Notes: a model not told the origin generated them from the letters alone. 64,000 nt of DNA from Stictocephala bisonia (GCA_035578905.1 JAQJVL010000157.1:744001-808000); one strand, 5' to 3'; shown: positions 46,990 through 62,480, counted from the first letter of the stretch. Program-made: numbers and translations.

Positions 46990-48540
46990 TCACCTACCAG
47001 TAACCTACAACGTTCTTTCACAATATTTTTAGATCAAGCTCAGCTACAGTTAGAAAAACTAAATTGGGGAATAACTCGATTTCAGACCTCACACATATCA
47101 CATAGTAAACGCTAAGTAAACAAAAATAGTAAATACTTGCAATAAATCGAAAAATACGTTACATATTTTAATGAAAATTGGTGTCTAAGGAGTTTTTTAA
47201 GACGTAATTTTAACATAAAAAATATTGTAAACAAAAATGGCGGACAGAAAATTGTGCTTTCCTACCAATAAGCTTATAACAATTGTTACGAATAAACGAT
47301 ATAAAAATAATATATATGCCTATAGGCTACATCCAAATTTGTCATTTAGAACAAATTTAAAAATAATTCTAAGACATTAAATTATTAAAAACAATCCTTA
47401 TGTTAACTTTCTAGCTTTAACATAATGGCTTTAAAATGTGCATGATTTCTTTAGCCACGGAGCCCTGTACCAAGTAATAATTCATTAACGACATTTTAAA
47501 CTTCTAAATGTCAAAATGCTAGGATTCGTTGGAGACACCAACACCAACTGGTAGTCTACAAAAATAGGCAGAACCAATGTTAAAGCACGCTAACTTTTTC
47601 CTAAGATCTTGAAGTTTTAAAACAAAACATAATTTTTATGTTTTAACACTTCATTGGAACAATCATTTTACAACTTCACAATTGCAGGTGATTTGGAGAT
47701 ATTTAATACCAATGTTAAAATTCGAGAAAAGAAAATACGGGGAAATAAAATGGATTTCTCAGTTCAAGTATATTGGAAAAGTTCCATACTAAGTTATCAA
47801 AAACGACAACCACTTATAGACTAACCTAAAAATTTAATGTAAAAAAAAAAAAAAAAAAAAACAAACAACAAAACACGTTTAATGTAGCCTATACAAATTC
47901 AGACACTATAACACGGTATCTAGCCCAAAATGACTCTTTGGGGCTGATACTTGAGTTTTAAGTTGAAAGGTTGAAATCAAATAGAAAAATAAAATAAATG
48001 TAAACAATATCAGGTGCATTATATTCAAACTTACAGGCTTATAAGGGAAATGGAAGAATACTCTGATATACATTATAATGTGATAAAATTCCAGCGACAT
48101 ACGACAAGAATGAAACCCATTAGATTAAAAAATTAAGTGTAGGAATTCCAAGTGACGCAAAAAGAGAAGTACTCAAATGGAATTACTGCAAAAAAGCAGA
48201 CTAACAAGCAGAAAACATATGCCGAACACAAAATGACTTTCAAATAGAAATGCAATCAGACCATAGAATTTTGGACAGATCAAATTGTTTATTTGTCGAT
48301 TAACAATAGTGACATTACATGATAAGAGCCAATTAAAACTACTTTACATGAGTAGTATTCAAGTAATAAAACGAACGACGTAGGTTAAGTCCTTATCTAC
48401 TAAAAAACTACTAAATGAAATATTTTCCTCATTAGTAAGAAATTCTTTTAGGCCTAAATGCTTTTTAAAAATAGTGAAAGAACACAATTCAGAACTTACC
48501 AAACAAACGTAAATAGAAATTTTGGGTATCCTCCATTAGT
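46990..48540. other. DNA upstream of tll, no gene seen
   Basis: AT-rich, with an A-rich tract at 47839-47860. Confidence 0.7.
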
Positions 48541-48544
48541 CCCA

Positions 48545-48756
48545 ATACCCATACACGTACGGTGGTATTGACCCACCCACCCACCCATACACGTACGGTG
48601 GTATTGACCCACCCGCCCACCCATAAACGTACGTACGGTGGTATTGACCCATCCACCCACCCATACACGTACAGTGGTATTGACCCACCCGCCCTCCCAT
48701 ACACGTACCGTGATACTGACGCACCCACCCACCCATACACGTACCGTGGTACTGAC
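48545..48756. repeat. GC-rich minisatellite, locus 4 (left of TIR element)
   Basis: About six copies of CCCATACACGTACGGTGGTA plus TTGACCCACCCACC. The array is cut at 48756 by a TIR element and resumes at 50379. Confidence 0.9.
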
Positions 48757-50378
48757 GAATCCGCGACACAGGAGCGCCTCTTACCTGGCTAAGGGGTTGT
48801 CATAAATAATTTTCGCTAGGGGTGCGACTCAGGAGCGCCTCCGAAAAGGGGTGGGGAGGCGCTCCTGTGTCGCACCTAAAACTACCTGTCCTTGGCACTC
48901 TACCTGCTTCCTACCTGCTATCAAGCTCAGCTCGCGGGGCCTTCTAAATACCTACCAATCTAATATCATAACGGCTACTATCATATTGACTTTGTTAAGT
49001 GCACTGCATATTTTGTAGGAGTAAGTGTAACATTGATTCTGTAGGGGTTATCCTAAAAGACCAATCAAAACTATTAATCACGTTTCTAAAGCATATTTAA
49101 TTTTATTTGAATTAAACTTGCAATAGTGGTTAAACTATTGCAGACTTGTTTTAAAACAAGCTTATAATCGTACAGATAGAAAATATCTACCCTTGTTCAT
49201 GCACACTATCTACCTTGGTCTTCGGAGGTGGGCCACATCATGTTTACCACATCAACTCCCGAGGACGACTAAAATAATGATGTATTTATAGTCATCTTTA
49301 AAAAAAAACTATAAACTGTATACTTTTTAGTTTTATGTAAAAGGAACACGTAGACACTCTTCATTTGATCATGACTTACCCCTTTAACCCATGAGTATTA
49401 ATTATAAAATATTAACCATAGTTTATACAAATTCGTAAAAGCCAAGCAGTGGGTTTTCAAAATTACATTAATTTTATTACTGGGCAAGTTGTTTCAAAGA
49501 AATTGAAGTTACAAAAAAAGGTCAATAACTACAAATAGGCTTGTAAATAACAAATATGTATTTCTTAGTTTTAACACTTAATAATTTGTATAACATTCTA
49601 AAATAATAAATATACATTTAAATTTTAAACTAAATAATTTGGGTTATACTTACTAATATTTAAAACTTAAAATTTTAAAAAAATACTTAAACTCAAACAA
49701 AAAATACTATTTACATTCAATCTGTAAGCTACAATATTCTAAAACAAACAAAATATAAAATCATTATTAATTTACAAACCTCCTTTTAGTTACCTACTTA
49801 AATCTAATAGTTTCTCCTACTTAAATGATTTGAATTATTTAATGGCTATTGTTCAAATGATTACATTATTGACGGTTCAACCTGCTTAGCCTTGATTTAA
49901 TAGAAAGGACCACGAAAAATTACTTAGTTACTTAGGAATACGTCAAACTCCAACCAATCCACGATTTTACGTCTTATACAATAACGTTTTCTATTACTTA
50001 GAAGCGTGTCAATGAATCGGACTATAACAGCTTATTTCAATGTAGCTTATATTAACAATTTCAATACCTGAAGGCTTTTTTATTTCTAAAGTAATTTGAA
50101 GTGTAAAATTTGTTAACAAACCCGGATCTTATGTAAATACTATAACATGTATGCTTATTTTAATAAATATATGTCTATTGCTTTCAAGTTAACACACTCT
50201 CACCGTAGATATCAAGACCCCTTAGTTTTTGAACCCTTGTCAAAACCCTTGTCACATTGGACCCGTGAGGGTACGACAGTGGAGCGCCTCAAGGTCAGGC
50301 GCTCCACTGTCGCAGTTGTGCTATTTCTTGGCTGACAGTTTTATTAGTATTTGCCAGGCGCTCCACTGTCGCTCTCCC
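48757..50378 (+). mobile_element. TIR element copy 1 (1.6 kb), non-coding
   Basis: The left end has CCGCGACACAGGAGCGCC and the right end the inverse GGCGCTCCACTGTCGC. Further internal copies of GCGAC(N)3GGAGCGCCT occur in both directions (48827, 48857, 50275, 50298), so each end can fold into a stem. GGTACTGAC occurs on both sides (48748-48756 and 50379-50387), fitting a target duplication, though each minisatellite unit has this string. No coding frame. A second copy is at 55593-57702. Confidence 0.8.
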
Positions 50379-50495
50379 GGTACTGACCCACCCGCCCTCC
50401 CATACACGTACAGTGGTACTGACCCACCCGCCCACCCAAAAACGTACCGTGGTACTGACCCACCCACCCTCCCATACACGTAAAGTGGTACTGAT
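50379..50495. repeat. GC-rich minisatellite, locus 4 (right part)
   Basis: Three copies of GGTACTGACCCACCCGCCC plus CATACACGTA, continuing the array at 48545-48756. Confidence 0.9.
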
Positions 50496-50509
50496 TACGT
50501 ACATTGTAC

Positions 50510-50745
50510 ATTTAGGGGTGGGTGGGTTACTAACACTGTACGTTTAGGGGTGGGTTACTAACACTCACTGTACGTTTAGGGGTGGGCGGCTGGGTTACTA
50601 GCACTGGACGTTTAGGGGTGGGCGGGTGGGTTACTAGCACTGTACGTTTAGGAGCCAGCCACTACCACTCTAGTTTAGGGATGGGTGACTGGGTCACTAC
50701 CACAGTACGTTTAGTGGTGGGTAACAAGTGGGTCAGGTGGGTCAG
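50510..50745. repeat. GC-rich minisatellite, inverted block
   Basis: Copies of ACTGTACGTTTAGGGGTGGG plus CGGGTGGGTTACT, the reverse complement of the neighbouring unit. The two blocks meet head to head around 50500. Confidence 0.85.
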
Positions 50746-50879
50746 TGGGGGCTCTCAGACGTTATGGTAAATTATTATATAAATGTATTGAGGAACCACG
50801 AACTTGTTTGTCAAAGAAGGAGGTGCGCTGCCGAGGGATTGGTATTCGGTTTAACATTCTTAGATTATAAACGTAGTGT

Positions 50880-51230
50880 GTTTGTGATTGATGAAGGTGG
50901 ATATTACGTTTCAAGAATTACACAGTCTAAAAATATACAGACAAGGAAAGGTCAACATACTCGTAGAGCGAAACCTACCTCTGCAATACTGTGACCCACG
51001 TAGGCCAAACAAGATTCTTATCGCCTTTTTCTGAAGACGGAAAATATAACGGGTACTTGCGGATTCAGCTCCCAAAATTGGTAGACCATAGAACATATGT
51101 GGGTGAATACAACCAAAGTAAGCAGCAAATAGTACATCTTTATTGGCAAAATATAGTAGTCTACGTAAGACAAAAATGCCTCTACTCACTTTATCCACAC
51201 GATAGATATTTGACGAGAAGGCAGCTATAA
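50880..51230 (-). mobile_element. LINE RT thumb fragment
   Basis: One open minus-strand frame reads GIFVLRRLLYFANKDVLFAA, then YGLPILGAES and LQKKAIRILFGLRGSQYCRG. It aligns by eye with the C-terminal half of the LINE at 569-1699 (GIFLLRRLLMFSNRDILITA, YGLPIWGAECS). The same family is likely; both ends are truncated. Confidence 0.85.
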
Positions 51231-51239
51231 ATATAACAG

Positions 51240-51797
51240 GAACAATCTGGTATATTGAATGAAAGAGAGCTCATTTCGGAAAAATAAAAAGAGTGTGGGT
51301 ACAGAGAAAAATCGACTCATAAAATAGCACTGTGCTTTTTTGAACAATGCAAGTACGACGTCAAGTGGTTCTTGTGTAGAAATGTGTACAACCCATTGCA
51401 AAGAAAAATGTAACTTTGCCGATTCTTTCCAAAAACGAATGACGATTCTGTAAAAGGAAAAAAGATAATATTTAATGATGCAGGTATATCGCAAATTTTG
51501 GCGTCCAAAATGTGCCTTTCTTGGCTAGAATGCAGTTGAGTTGAGTTTCACACACAATGCACTCACCAAGGAGAGTCTCAAGCCATCCAACAGGTCGACA
51601 GGTACTACAAGTGTTAATACAGAATATAAAATAATTATAATAATGAAACAAGAGGCAGACTTACATACTGCTGTTGAATTTACTTTCAGACTAAGACACT
51701 ATATTATAGTACAAGAAACCAAGGAAAAATGTTGAGAAAGTTCTGATTGAATAGAAAGGTGATATATTGATTTGCAACCTTTTGCAATTAGATAATA
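51240..51797. other. no gene seen
   Basis: AT-rich DNA with no recognised feature. Confidence 0.7.
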
Positions 51798-52190
51798 GTC
51801 TGCAGAGGCTGTAGGCCATGTTGGTTTTAATCCCATGAGAACAATGTTATTTACAAATCTATATTTTTTTCTTTATTCACTTACCAAAAGTTGTGTATGA
51901 GGTGTCATTTTAAACGTTATCAGATTGCGCATTGGGTTTGCTTTTGATATTTTTAATACACACTCATAGTTTTGTAAAATAGATGAAAATAAAAAATTCA
52001 AACAGAATATTTTATATATTTGTTTTTATAAAACTAATTAGCAATTCGCAAAGCAATTCCAGCGTATAATTCCATTCTTGATCAGATGCAGTTTGTTTGG
52101 AAAAATCCGTCTAAAAATAACAGTGTCCGGTTCGAAAATGACATTATTCTTATGGGATTAAAACCAACATGGCCGACAGCCTCTGCAGAC
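51798..52190 (+). mobile_element. MITE copy with long TIR, best preserved
   Basis: 393 bp. The ends GTCTGCAGAGGCTGT(A/C)GGCC are inverted repeats of about 45 bp, reaching through TTGGTTTTAATCCCAT. The body matches the copies at 17985 and 42870. No obvious target duplication. Confidence 0.9.
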
Positions 52191-52317
52191 ACTTAATGTG
52201 TCTCTTAATTATATTTCTCCCTATTTGTCTACATAATATAATTAATGAGTGTTAAAAGTTCTTGAATATTAGTAACACATATGAGTAAATATTGACTATT
52301 ATATACATACGAGGTAA

Positions 52318-53210
52318 CCCGGAAATAACCAGCCAAACCCCTGGACCTTGGGTTAAAAAAAACTGTCGGTGTAAAAGTCGTATATCTCGCACCGTTATCC
52401 GCCCCAATATCTGTATATTATTTTTACAAAAAGTTTAATATCTCCGAAGTTATTGGAAATTGATTTATGAAAATTGCCATTTCTGTTGATGTTAATAGTG
52501 TTATATTAAATTTAATTGTTGTACTATGATCCTTTTCAAATTGAAGGCAATTTTAAATCTGTAAAGCTAAATATCGTAATGACCTTAGTATTTAATTAAA
52601 AACTGGAAAGATACAAACAAGTTGAAAAATTCATTTTTATAAATAATGGTATAAATAGTTTAATATCTCTTAGATTCGAAGATCGAACTAATATCAAATG
52701 AGAAATTTGAAACATTTGATTAATAATAATGAACGGAATACTCCGGCCAATAAATATTTGTTATGTAATACAAATTTTAATTTCGTATTTAACAGTTGTT
52801 CAATCTTAAAACTTGTTATAATATAATTTGTAGAAATACATTCTTCAACCTTTTTGTAACTTACAAGTTTTCACTAAAATTTAAAGTCATTAATATATTT
52901 AGCTCTAAAAATTTAAAACGGCCACTATTAAAAACGGCCAAATTTGAAAAGGATTGTTGTAAAAAATTAAATTTAAATGGTAACTGACCATTATATTTAT
53001 GGTGCTATTTTAAATAGCTTCAGAAATATTTAAGCTTTATGTAAACATCATTTACCAACTGACGGTCAGATAACAGTGCGAGATACACGATTTGTTCACA
53101 TGGCTTTTTTTTTAATTTGAACCAATGAATACACATCTATGGTTTAGATTTGTATTCATTGGTTCAACCCAAGGAATTACCTCCAGAAGTTTGGCTGGCT
53201 ACTTACGGGA
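52318..53210. mobile_element. element with long imperfect inverted ends
   Basis: Left end CCCGGAAATAACCAGCCAAA...CCTTGGGTT (52318-52354); right end is its diverged inverse, AACCCAAGG...TTTGGCTGGCTACTTACGGG (53166-53209). Just inside the right end is a 17-bp perfect hairpin (53117-53133 with 53151-53167). No coding sequence. Confidence 0.55.
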
Positions 53211-53219
53211 CACGTATAT

Positions 53220-54996
53220 TTTACTTAGGTCTATATTGGTTGTTGATGTTTTGTGAATAAGAAGCTTATTTTATGAATATAAACAATGTGACTAAATATT
53301 TTTAGTCATACATACTAAATAAAGTAGTTGATAGTCCACGCTTCGGTACAATAGAAGCGCTTCACTACGCGTGCTCTAACCTAAAGGGCGAACTCATGGA
53401 AAGTGAATGGAACATGTAATGGTTTGGTCATTTTAACTTTTTAATTGTGGTGCTGCAAAATCTTCGATCACAATTTTGACAGTAAATTTATGATAGTAAT
53501 TTGAGTCCCATATTAATACCAAAATTAAGCGCTATTTAAGAATAACTCGAATGTGTTTGGAGGGGTTTACATTTATCCCCATTTTGTTTGTTAAGTAAAC
53601 GTTATTGGTTTTTGAAACACCAACAATAATAAAAGAGTGTCGGACATTTAATTGTAGATTACATGTTTCTGCCGAGCAATTTCATTAGACTAGAATAAAA
53701 ATATAAAATATAGATCTATTTTCCAAAAATAACAACACTGGTAATAAAATAACTTTTTAAAATGTATGACTCGTCCTATCAAGTAGAGAAGTACGTGTGG
53801 CTCTTATAGCCTGTGTTCCTGACAGTCATTAAAATAGAGTCACGAAAAGTCTAAGTTAAGGATGAAATGGACTAAACACATCCTTCACAAAAATACGTAA
53901 ATTATCGGGCCTGTCTGCTATTGGCGTGACGTCACAGGGGGAGGCGGTCAGCGCCACGCTCCCGTTAGCTTCCACAGCTTCCTATTTAATGTTTACTTGT
54001 AGGCATAAGAACGATAAACTGAAACGTACGTAGTTACTACCTCTGGTTTTATTATTAATTTTAGTATTGATTTTTGAGTTTGCATTCATATGAGTTTAAG
54101 GAAATAAACAGACAACATCTTTGTAATTGGATGCTATCATAAAAGTTTGCACTGTTTGAGCGACTTCAGTTTTTCCTTCTTTTACTGTCATTCCTTCAAA
54201 TTTTCCACCCTTGTAAGTTACGTCGGGTCGTACATAGACCTTATAAATTAAAACATTTACAAACAATTCACTGTTTTCTAATAGAGCTCTCTTTTTCTTG
54301 AGGTAAGCACATTGTTGTTAGCTTATTACTGATGTCCCAGCGCCTAACTTTACTTTGAAACTACCTAAATACCTGTCTTGAGGTAGAGTTAGTAGTTGAA
54401 TGTTGCGTAAAGCTATAAACCTGCAGGGCAAGCAAAACAACATGTACATATACTCATATTAACAACTTTGTTGAATATCGGGGTAATTTTCCTACAATGA
54501 GTCCGAGCTGTTCCTCGACGAAATCGAGTTTTAATTTATCATTGACGTTAATATTTTCCGAAAATTTACATTTATTTAATATTTCTTGGAATATCTTTGT
54601 AAGAAATGAAAAAATGTATTCTTAATTGTGTTGCTCTTGAAAGAACAATTTATTTGACGCATCTAGAATCAATATTAACTTGGACCAGTAGAGCATACCA
54701 TTCTAGAAACATGTTCACTTACATCTACATTCTTACAGTACACTTTAGCTTGCAGCTGATTATTTACACATGCAGCAGTTATAACTGTAGGCGACCTTTC
54801 CCTAGTTTAACTTCCAAAATGTTACTTTGTTTTCATCATTTAAAATCAAATATCCTAATTTCTTCCGATATGTTTCATAGCATTCAATCTAAATTCAGCA
54901 AAATTTAGTATATTATCTTTCCTAGCATTTTCTAAACCTTTCTGTTTGTTTTTGTTTCTTTTTATAGTATCAATTTCGTGCTGTCTTTTTTCGGGT

Positions 54997-55040
<44 letters not shown>

Positions 55041-55590
55041 AAGGTTGTAGTTAAGTGTGAAGGTAGACACTTTACAAATGGTGGGATATGCATCATTTTT
55101 TTATTTAGGTTTGGCTCATTTACAAGTTAAAATTGATCATCTGCCTTTTAATGGAATTTTCTCTAATAATGTCCAATTCCTTAAAACGATCTTCACACAT
55201 GACAGAATATGTTGAAGGGTTAAAATTGTCTCTGCGTATTGGACTGTTTATAAGATTCAACTTTTGGAAATTTAAATACCGATTTAATGCTACTAGATTC
55301 GTAGTTGGATTTACATCCAGGAACAAAATATTTTAATGCCATTTTATATACAAATGAATAATATACAGTACTAACACAATTTTAAAACTCGTAGATTAGT
55401 CAAAATAGTCTGCATTTTACTAATTTTAGCACAGTCGTTTGACAATCACTGTACAATTGTAGCAGTAACAGTAACCCAGCTAAACCGTAGTACGTGAACT
55501 GTCAATATAGTTGAACATATATTAATAAGGCACTGAATAAAGGAAGCTCGTCTTATGTTGGTGTGTGACAGGCAGGGCGGCGCGCCAGTA
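53220..55590. other. no gene seen
   Basis: AT-rich. Contains a 42-nt poly(T) at 54998-55039 and, at 53915-53960, a GC-richer patch with TGACGTCACAGGG. Confidence 0.6.
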
Positions 55591-55592
55591 CA

Positions 55593-57702
<2,110 letters not shown>

Positions 57703-57709
57703 GTACAGA

Positions 57710-58085
57710 TCCGCCGCTCAGCCTGACGTCACATAAGTGGAGGGGGAACAACATGCAGGCCCGATAGTTTACGTAGGCCAAAGACTAACAGTGAGATGTG
57801 GGGACCCCAAACATAATGATGTGAAATATGTACGGAAATAAGATAAATATTTTAAAAAATTGATAAGTAAGTTACATGGCTTAATAAATATCCATAATTA
57901 TTAATCTTTTAAAGAGTCTTAATTTTCATGATTTATATGTAAATAGGTAAGTTTTGTTTAACGATCTGCCTTTGGCTGATGAGCAATACAGGATGTGATC
58001 GTATGAGAGTAGAACGTTGGAGATGCCATCTGTACACCTGTGAACTCAAGGCCGGAGGTTTCTCCTCAACGCGGATCTTTGTGCG
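57710..58085. other. no gene seen
   Basis: Short GC-rich flank then AT-rich DNA. Confidence 0.6.
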
Positions 58086-58089
58086 CGGA

Positions 58090-58830
58090 GACAGTACAGC
58101 CTACCTGCACTCCCGCCCCCATCTTAACATCTCTCTGACGACATCACAACACTTCCTGCCCAGACGTCAGTGGCTCCCAGTAGACTTCCCTTCCCCGACT
58201 TCATGCAGTGCTCCTGTATAGTGCCCTGACACAGGAACGCCTACTTACACATCCATCCATACCCCAGCATCCCTCTGACGACATCTTACCTCATCACTTC
58301 CTGGCTAGACGTCAATGGCTACCGGTAGACTTCTCTTGCCCGACTTCATGCAGTTCTCCTGTATAGTGCCCTGACACAGGAACGCCTACTTACACATCCA
58401 TCCATACCCCAGCATCCCTCTGACGACATCTTACCTCATCACTTCCTGGCTAGACGTCAATGGCTACCGGTAGACTTCTCTTGCCCGACTTCATGCAGTG
58501 CTCCTGTATAGTGCCCTGACACAGGAACGCCTACTTACACATCCATCCATACCCCAGCATCCCTCTGACGACATCTTACCTCATCACTTCCTGGCTAGAC
58601 GTCAATGGCTACCGGTAGACTTCTCTTGCCCGACTTCATGAAGTGCTCCTGTATAGTGCCCTGACACAGGAACGCCTACTTACACATCCATCCATACCCC
58701 AGCATCCCTCTGACGACATCTTACCTCATCACTTCCTGGCTAGACGTCAATGGCTACCGGTAGACTTCTCTTGCCCGACTTCATGCAGTGCTCCTGTTTA
58801 GTATGCAGACACAGGACAGCCTCAGATGAC
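58090..58830. repeat. 145-bp tandem repeat, about five copies
   Basis: CTGACACAGGAACGCCTACT recurs at 58226, 58371, 58516 and 58661, exactly 145 bp apart. Central copies differ by only one or two bases; the outer copies are diverged. Confidence 0.95.
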
Positions 58831-58839
58831 ATCTTATCT

Positions 58840-60600
58840 AATCACTTTCTGACCACGACGTTAATGGCTTCCCTTGTCCGACTCCCTTGTGTTTTGATCG
58901 CAGCCTTCCAAGAACGTGGCACCTCCTCATTTATTACTCACGGTTGTTAAAATGTCTATGAGAGATAATTGTTATAACCATTCATTATTCATGATGATAT
59001 TCCTTGCGGAAGAATGTAAGCTATTAGGATTTCTAGAAAGTTAAGGGAAGTGCTCAACTTGCCATTAGTTGAGGTATTTAGCCTCATCCTTCACCGACCC
59101 ATGGGGTTGATAGAGAAGCACCCCGTTATGGCTCTATAAGGAAGTCTATATGGCTATATTAAACCAATCAGTACAATGATGAGGATGTTCCTGTGCTGTT
59201 AAACTTAAAATTATTTACAAACTATTAGACTAGGTTTTATTTATTCAGTACCATTATAAAGTACTATTAACACGTCGAGGACTTTGTTTCGTTAGATATT
59301 TCTTACTGTCCCAGATATTTCTTACTGTCTCCATACTTCCTCAGTCATCCTCACTGCTCCAGCCTAAGTGAGGATGACTGAGGAAGTATGGAGAAATGTA
59401 GTCCTTCGTGATAAATATAGTATCATATTTCTACTTTATAATCAGCATTTCTTTAATATGTTACCAAAACTTTTGATCACTCACTTTTATTCATTTAGAC
59501 AATCGCAGTGTCTTAAATTATTTTTTCTGCATTATACACGAGCAGAAAAAGGAAACATAATATTAAATATTACACTATTTGAAGTGATTCAGTTATTGAT
59601 TACATAAATAAGACTCAATGAGGGTTCATAATATCAATTAAATTTATCAAAGAAATTTGAGGACGAATATTAACTTTATAGGAACAAATTAGCTTATATT
59701 AAGGCCTACTGAGATAATGAGGATCAGTGACAAAGGCTGATATATATTGTAAATGTTCTGAGAGAGCATGTTCAGTTATTGTGTTCTTACTTAAGAGAGA
59801 TTAAAGGAAAACTAACTTATGATTACCTATACAATGAACGGATCAAGTAATTTTACCACATACAAGGGCACACACGTTACGAAGCCAACTGGCGTCCCGC
59901 GTGGGTGATATACATACATAATTTAATCTGTAAGAAACTCCGTAGACGAAGGCGCTGGTCAGTACATCTCATAAATAGAGTAAATGAAATATATCTTTGT
60001 TGTCACATAAAATTTTATCGGCTAGCACAGCTAGAAAACAGGTGACATTGTCAAAATATACATATACTTCAATTTGTTGAAAATAGATTGAAAACTAGAA
60101 CAAGTTTGTTGAAAGTTTAGAGTGACAGAGTTTCATATAAAAAAGTTACAATTAATCTTTTTCAATTTTTACAACATTATTTACTATAGTTACTGGGCCT
60201 CATTATCATTTAAATATTCACTAACCGAGTACTATTTGTAAAAACTGTTTTATCTCTTTTTTAAATATTCATTTCTTAAAGATAGCTTATTATAGAGTTT
60301 CATTGCCGTATATGCGGTATTTTTTTTTTTTAAGTTTCAAATAGTGTTTTGGAAATGTAAAATTATTTTTGTACCTTGTACCATATCAGTGACAATATTT
60401 TTCTCTATTTTTTTAAAATTATTATTAAAAAAAGCAGCGTTTTCAAAAGTAAAGACACCACATTGTTAATATTTCCAAGCGATCGAATAAAGGTTTACAT
60501 TATGTATTTTGTTGTTGTTGAAAGGTCATAATTCTTAAATATTTCATTTGAATTTTGAAAATTGTTAATGATTCTGGATACATGCCTCATAGCTCAATTC
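58840..60600. other. no gene seen
   Basis: Mostly AT-rich, apart from the hairpin at 59328-59394. Confidence 0.6.
59328..59394. repeat. perfect 28-bp inverted repeat, 11-nt loop
   Basis: Arms 59328-59355 (TCTCCATACTTCCTCAGTCA...) and 59367-59394 are exact reverse complements. Confidence 0.95.
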
Positions 60601-62480
60601 CGTATTGCATTAAAGAACAAAATAAAGCATAGTAAACTATTAGCTTTGTTTAAAAATCAATTAAGTTAAATGCTGTACTCAGTTTCTTGGCAAGCGTGTG
60701 AATATGTGGTTTCCAGGTAAGGTTCTTGTCTGGAATTATTAAAAATTTAGTACTGTTGATATCTGAATCTAAACCATATAAATAAATGTTAGTTATAAAG
60801 GCTTTGTTACTTTTCAGTGTTCTGAATGATAAACCACTCATATAAGTTCTGCAGAGTATTTTTGGTGATGGTGTTTAGCTAATTTAAATTTTATGCCGTA
60901 AGAATTGCAGTCGTATCATCGGCATATAAAATTGTTTTACAAGGAATGTTACAAGCTAGGTTATTTATATAGATAACAAATAACAATTGTCTCATTATGA
61001 ACCTTGATGAACACAACTTTTAATATTAATCCAATCAGAAATAAACTTTTTATTAGCTTTAAAAACAATTGCCCTCTGATATCTGTCCAATAAATATGAT
61101 TTCATCCAGGATAAAGCTGAGCCTGAGAGTTTATAAAGTTTAAGTTTATTTAAAATAATTTAGTATTTTACATAATCGAATCCCTTGGATAGATCGCAAA
61201 CACTGCAGCAGTGCTCTGCAATCCATCCAAAGCACGGCTAACTTGATCTAAGAAGTCCATTACCGCAGATACAGTATTCAATTCAGCTCTGAAATCATAT
61301 TGCTCGATTGCTAAAACTTGGTTACTTTCTAAGAAATTTACAATTTCACTACATACTATTTTTTCGCATAGCTTGGACAGAGTTGATAAAATAGATATTA
61401 CCCGGTAATTATCTGGATCCTCTTTAGATCCTTTTTTTTAAAATAATGGTTTTACCTCAGCATATTTAAGTTGACTCGGGAACACCTTCATAAAAACAAT
61501 GATTAAAAATGCAACAGAGGGCTAGATTAATACTTGCAAGAAATTATCTCTAATTTTTAAAGTAATTCTACTGTAACATTATCCCATCCTCCGATATTTT
61601 ACTATTCAGACCTTTGTTTGTTCTTTGAAACATACATAAAGAAAAAATTGGGTGAATAAGTGTTGCTGGTTTTTACCTTTGTAAAGTTGAGTGATCCCTG
61701 TATGTCAGGTGTCTGACTCTAACTTACTATCTAAAGAAATGAATAAAGTTCTGTGATCAGAGAGGCCCAGTTCAATATTTAGCCCTAATTTCTGATAGCC
61801 TGAGGTTATCTGTGTAAAAGTTTTGTCTACTCGTAAATAAATTTTGCTTGTTGCTGTTGCTCGTGTGAGGTAAATCAGTTAGGTATAAACCCATACATTT
61901 TTAAGGTATTTATAAACATATTGTTTTGGTAAGGAGATTTGCAAGTGTCAAGAATGTCAACGAACGTTGAAATCCCCCACTACCTATATACACTTCTTTT
62001 GTCTTAAACTATTTTTGAACTAAAAGAAGCAAAGATTGCAATTTATTAGTAAAACTATTGAAATTTAGATCACATGGTACTCTGTAGATAGAATTTACTA
62101 TTGCGTTTAATGAACATACTTCACATATGAAACTTCAAAAGCATTATCTTAATTATAAATATTAATATTAGGGTCATTTATCTCATAATAGTTATACTTT
62201 TCTTTTATTAGTATACAAGACCCTCCTGTTTCAGATTTCCTACGATAGGATGTATCAACCTTGTAGTTAAAAATATTATTAAGAATAAATGTTTTGTCTT
62301 TTCAAAGCCAATGTTCATTTATGCAAACTACATCAATATTCGAATTTTCCAAAAGTATTTGGGGGCCATGAATTTAAGATTCCAGTGAGGAATGTTTTAT
62401 ATGATGTACAAAGGAATTAATGTAAAATTGTAGAAATGAAGCACTTTTATGTATGGATATCGACTGTAAATTCCTTAATT
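60600..62480 (-). mobile_element. long degraded LINE with endonuclease and RT
   Basis: Minus strand, from high to low: endonuclease pieces (NIDVVCINEHWL about 62330, GDFNV about 61970), then RT pieces FPSQLKYAEVKPLF and DPDNYRVISILSTLSKL (about 61480-61390), SKGFDYVKY (about 61180), LSWMKSYLLDRYQRA (about 61110), LYADDTTAIL (about 60920) and DKNLTWKPHIHTLAKKL (about 60700). The order APE-type endonuclease then RT with YADD identifies a Jockey/CR1-type LINE. Many stops; non-functional. Confidence 0.85.
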
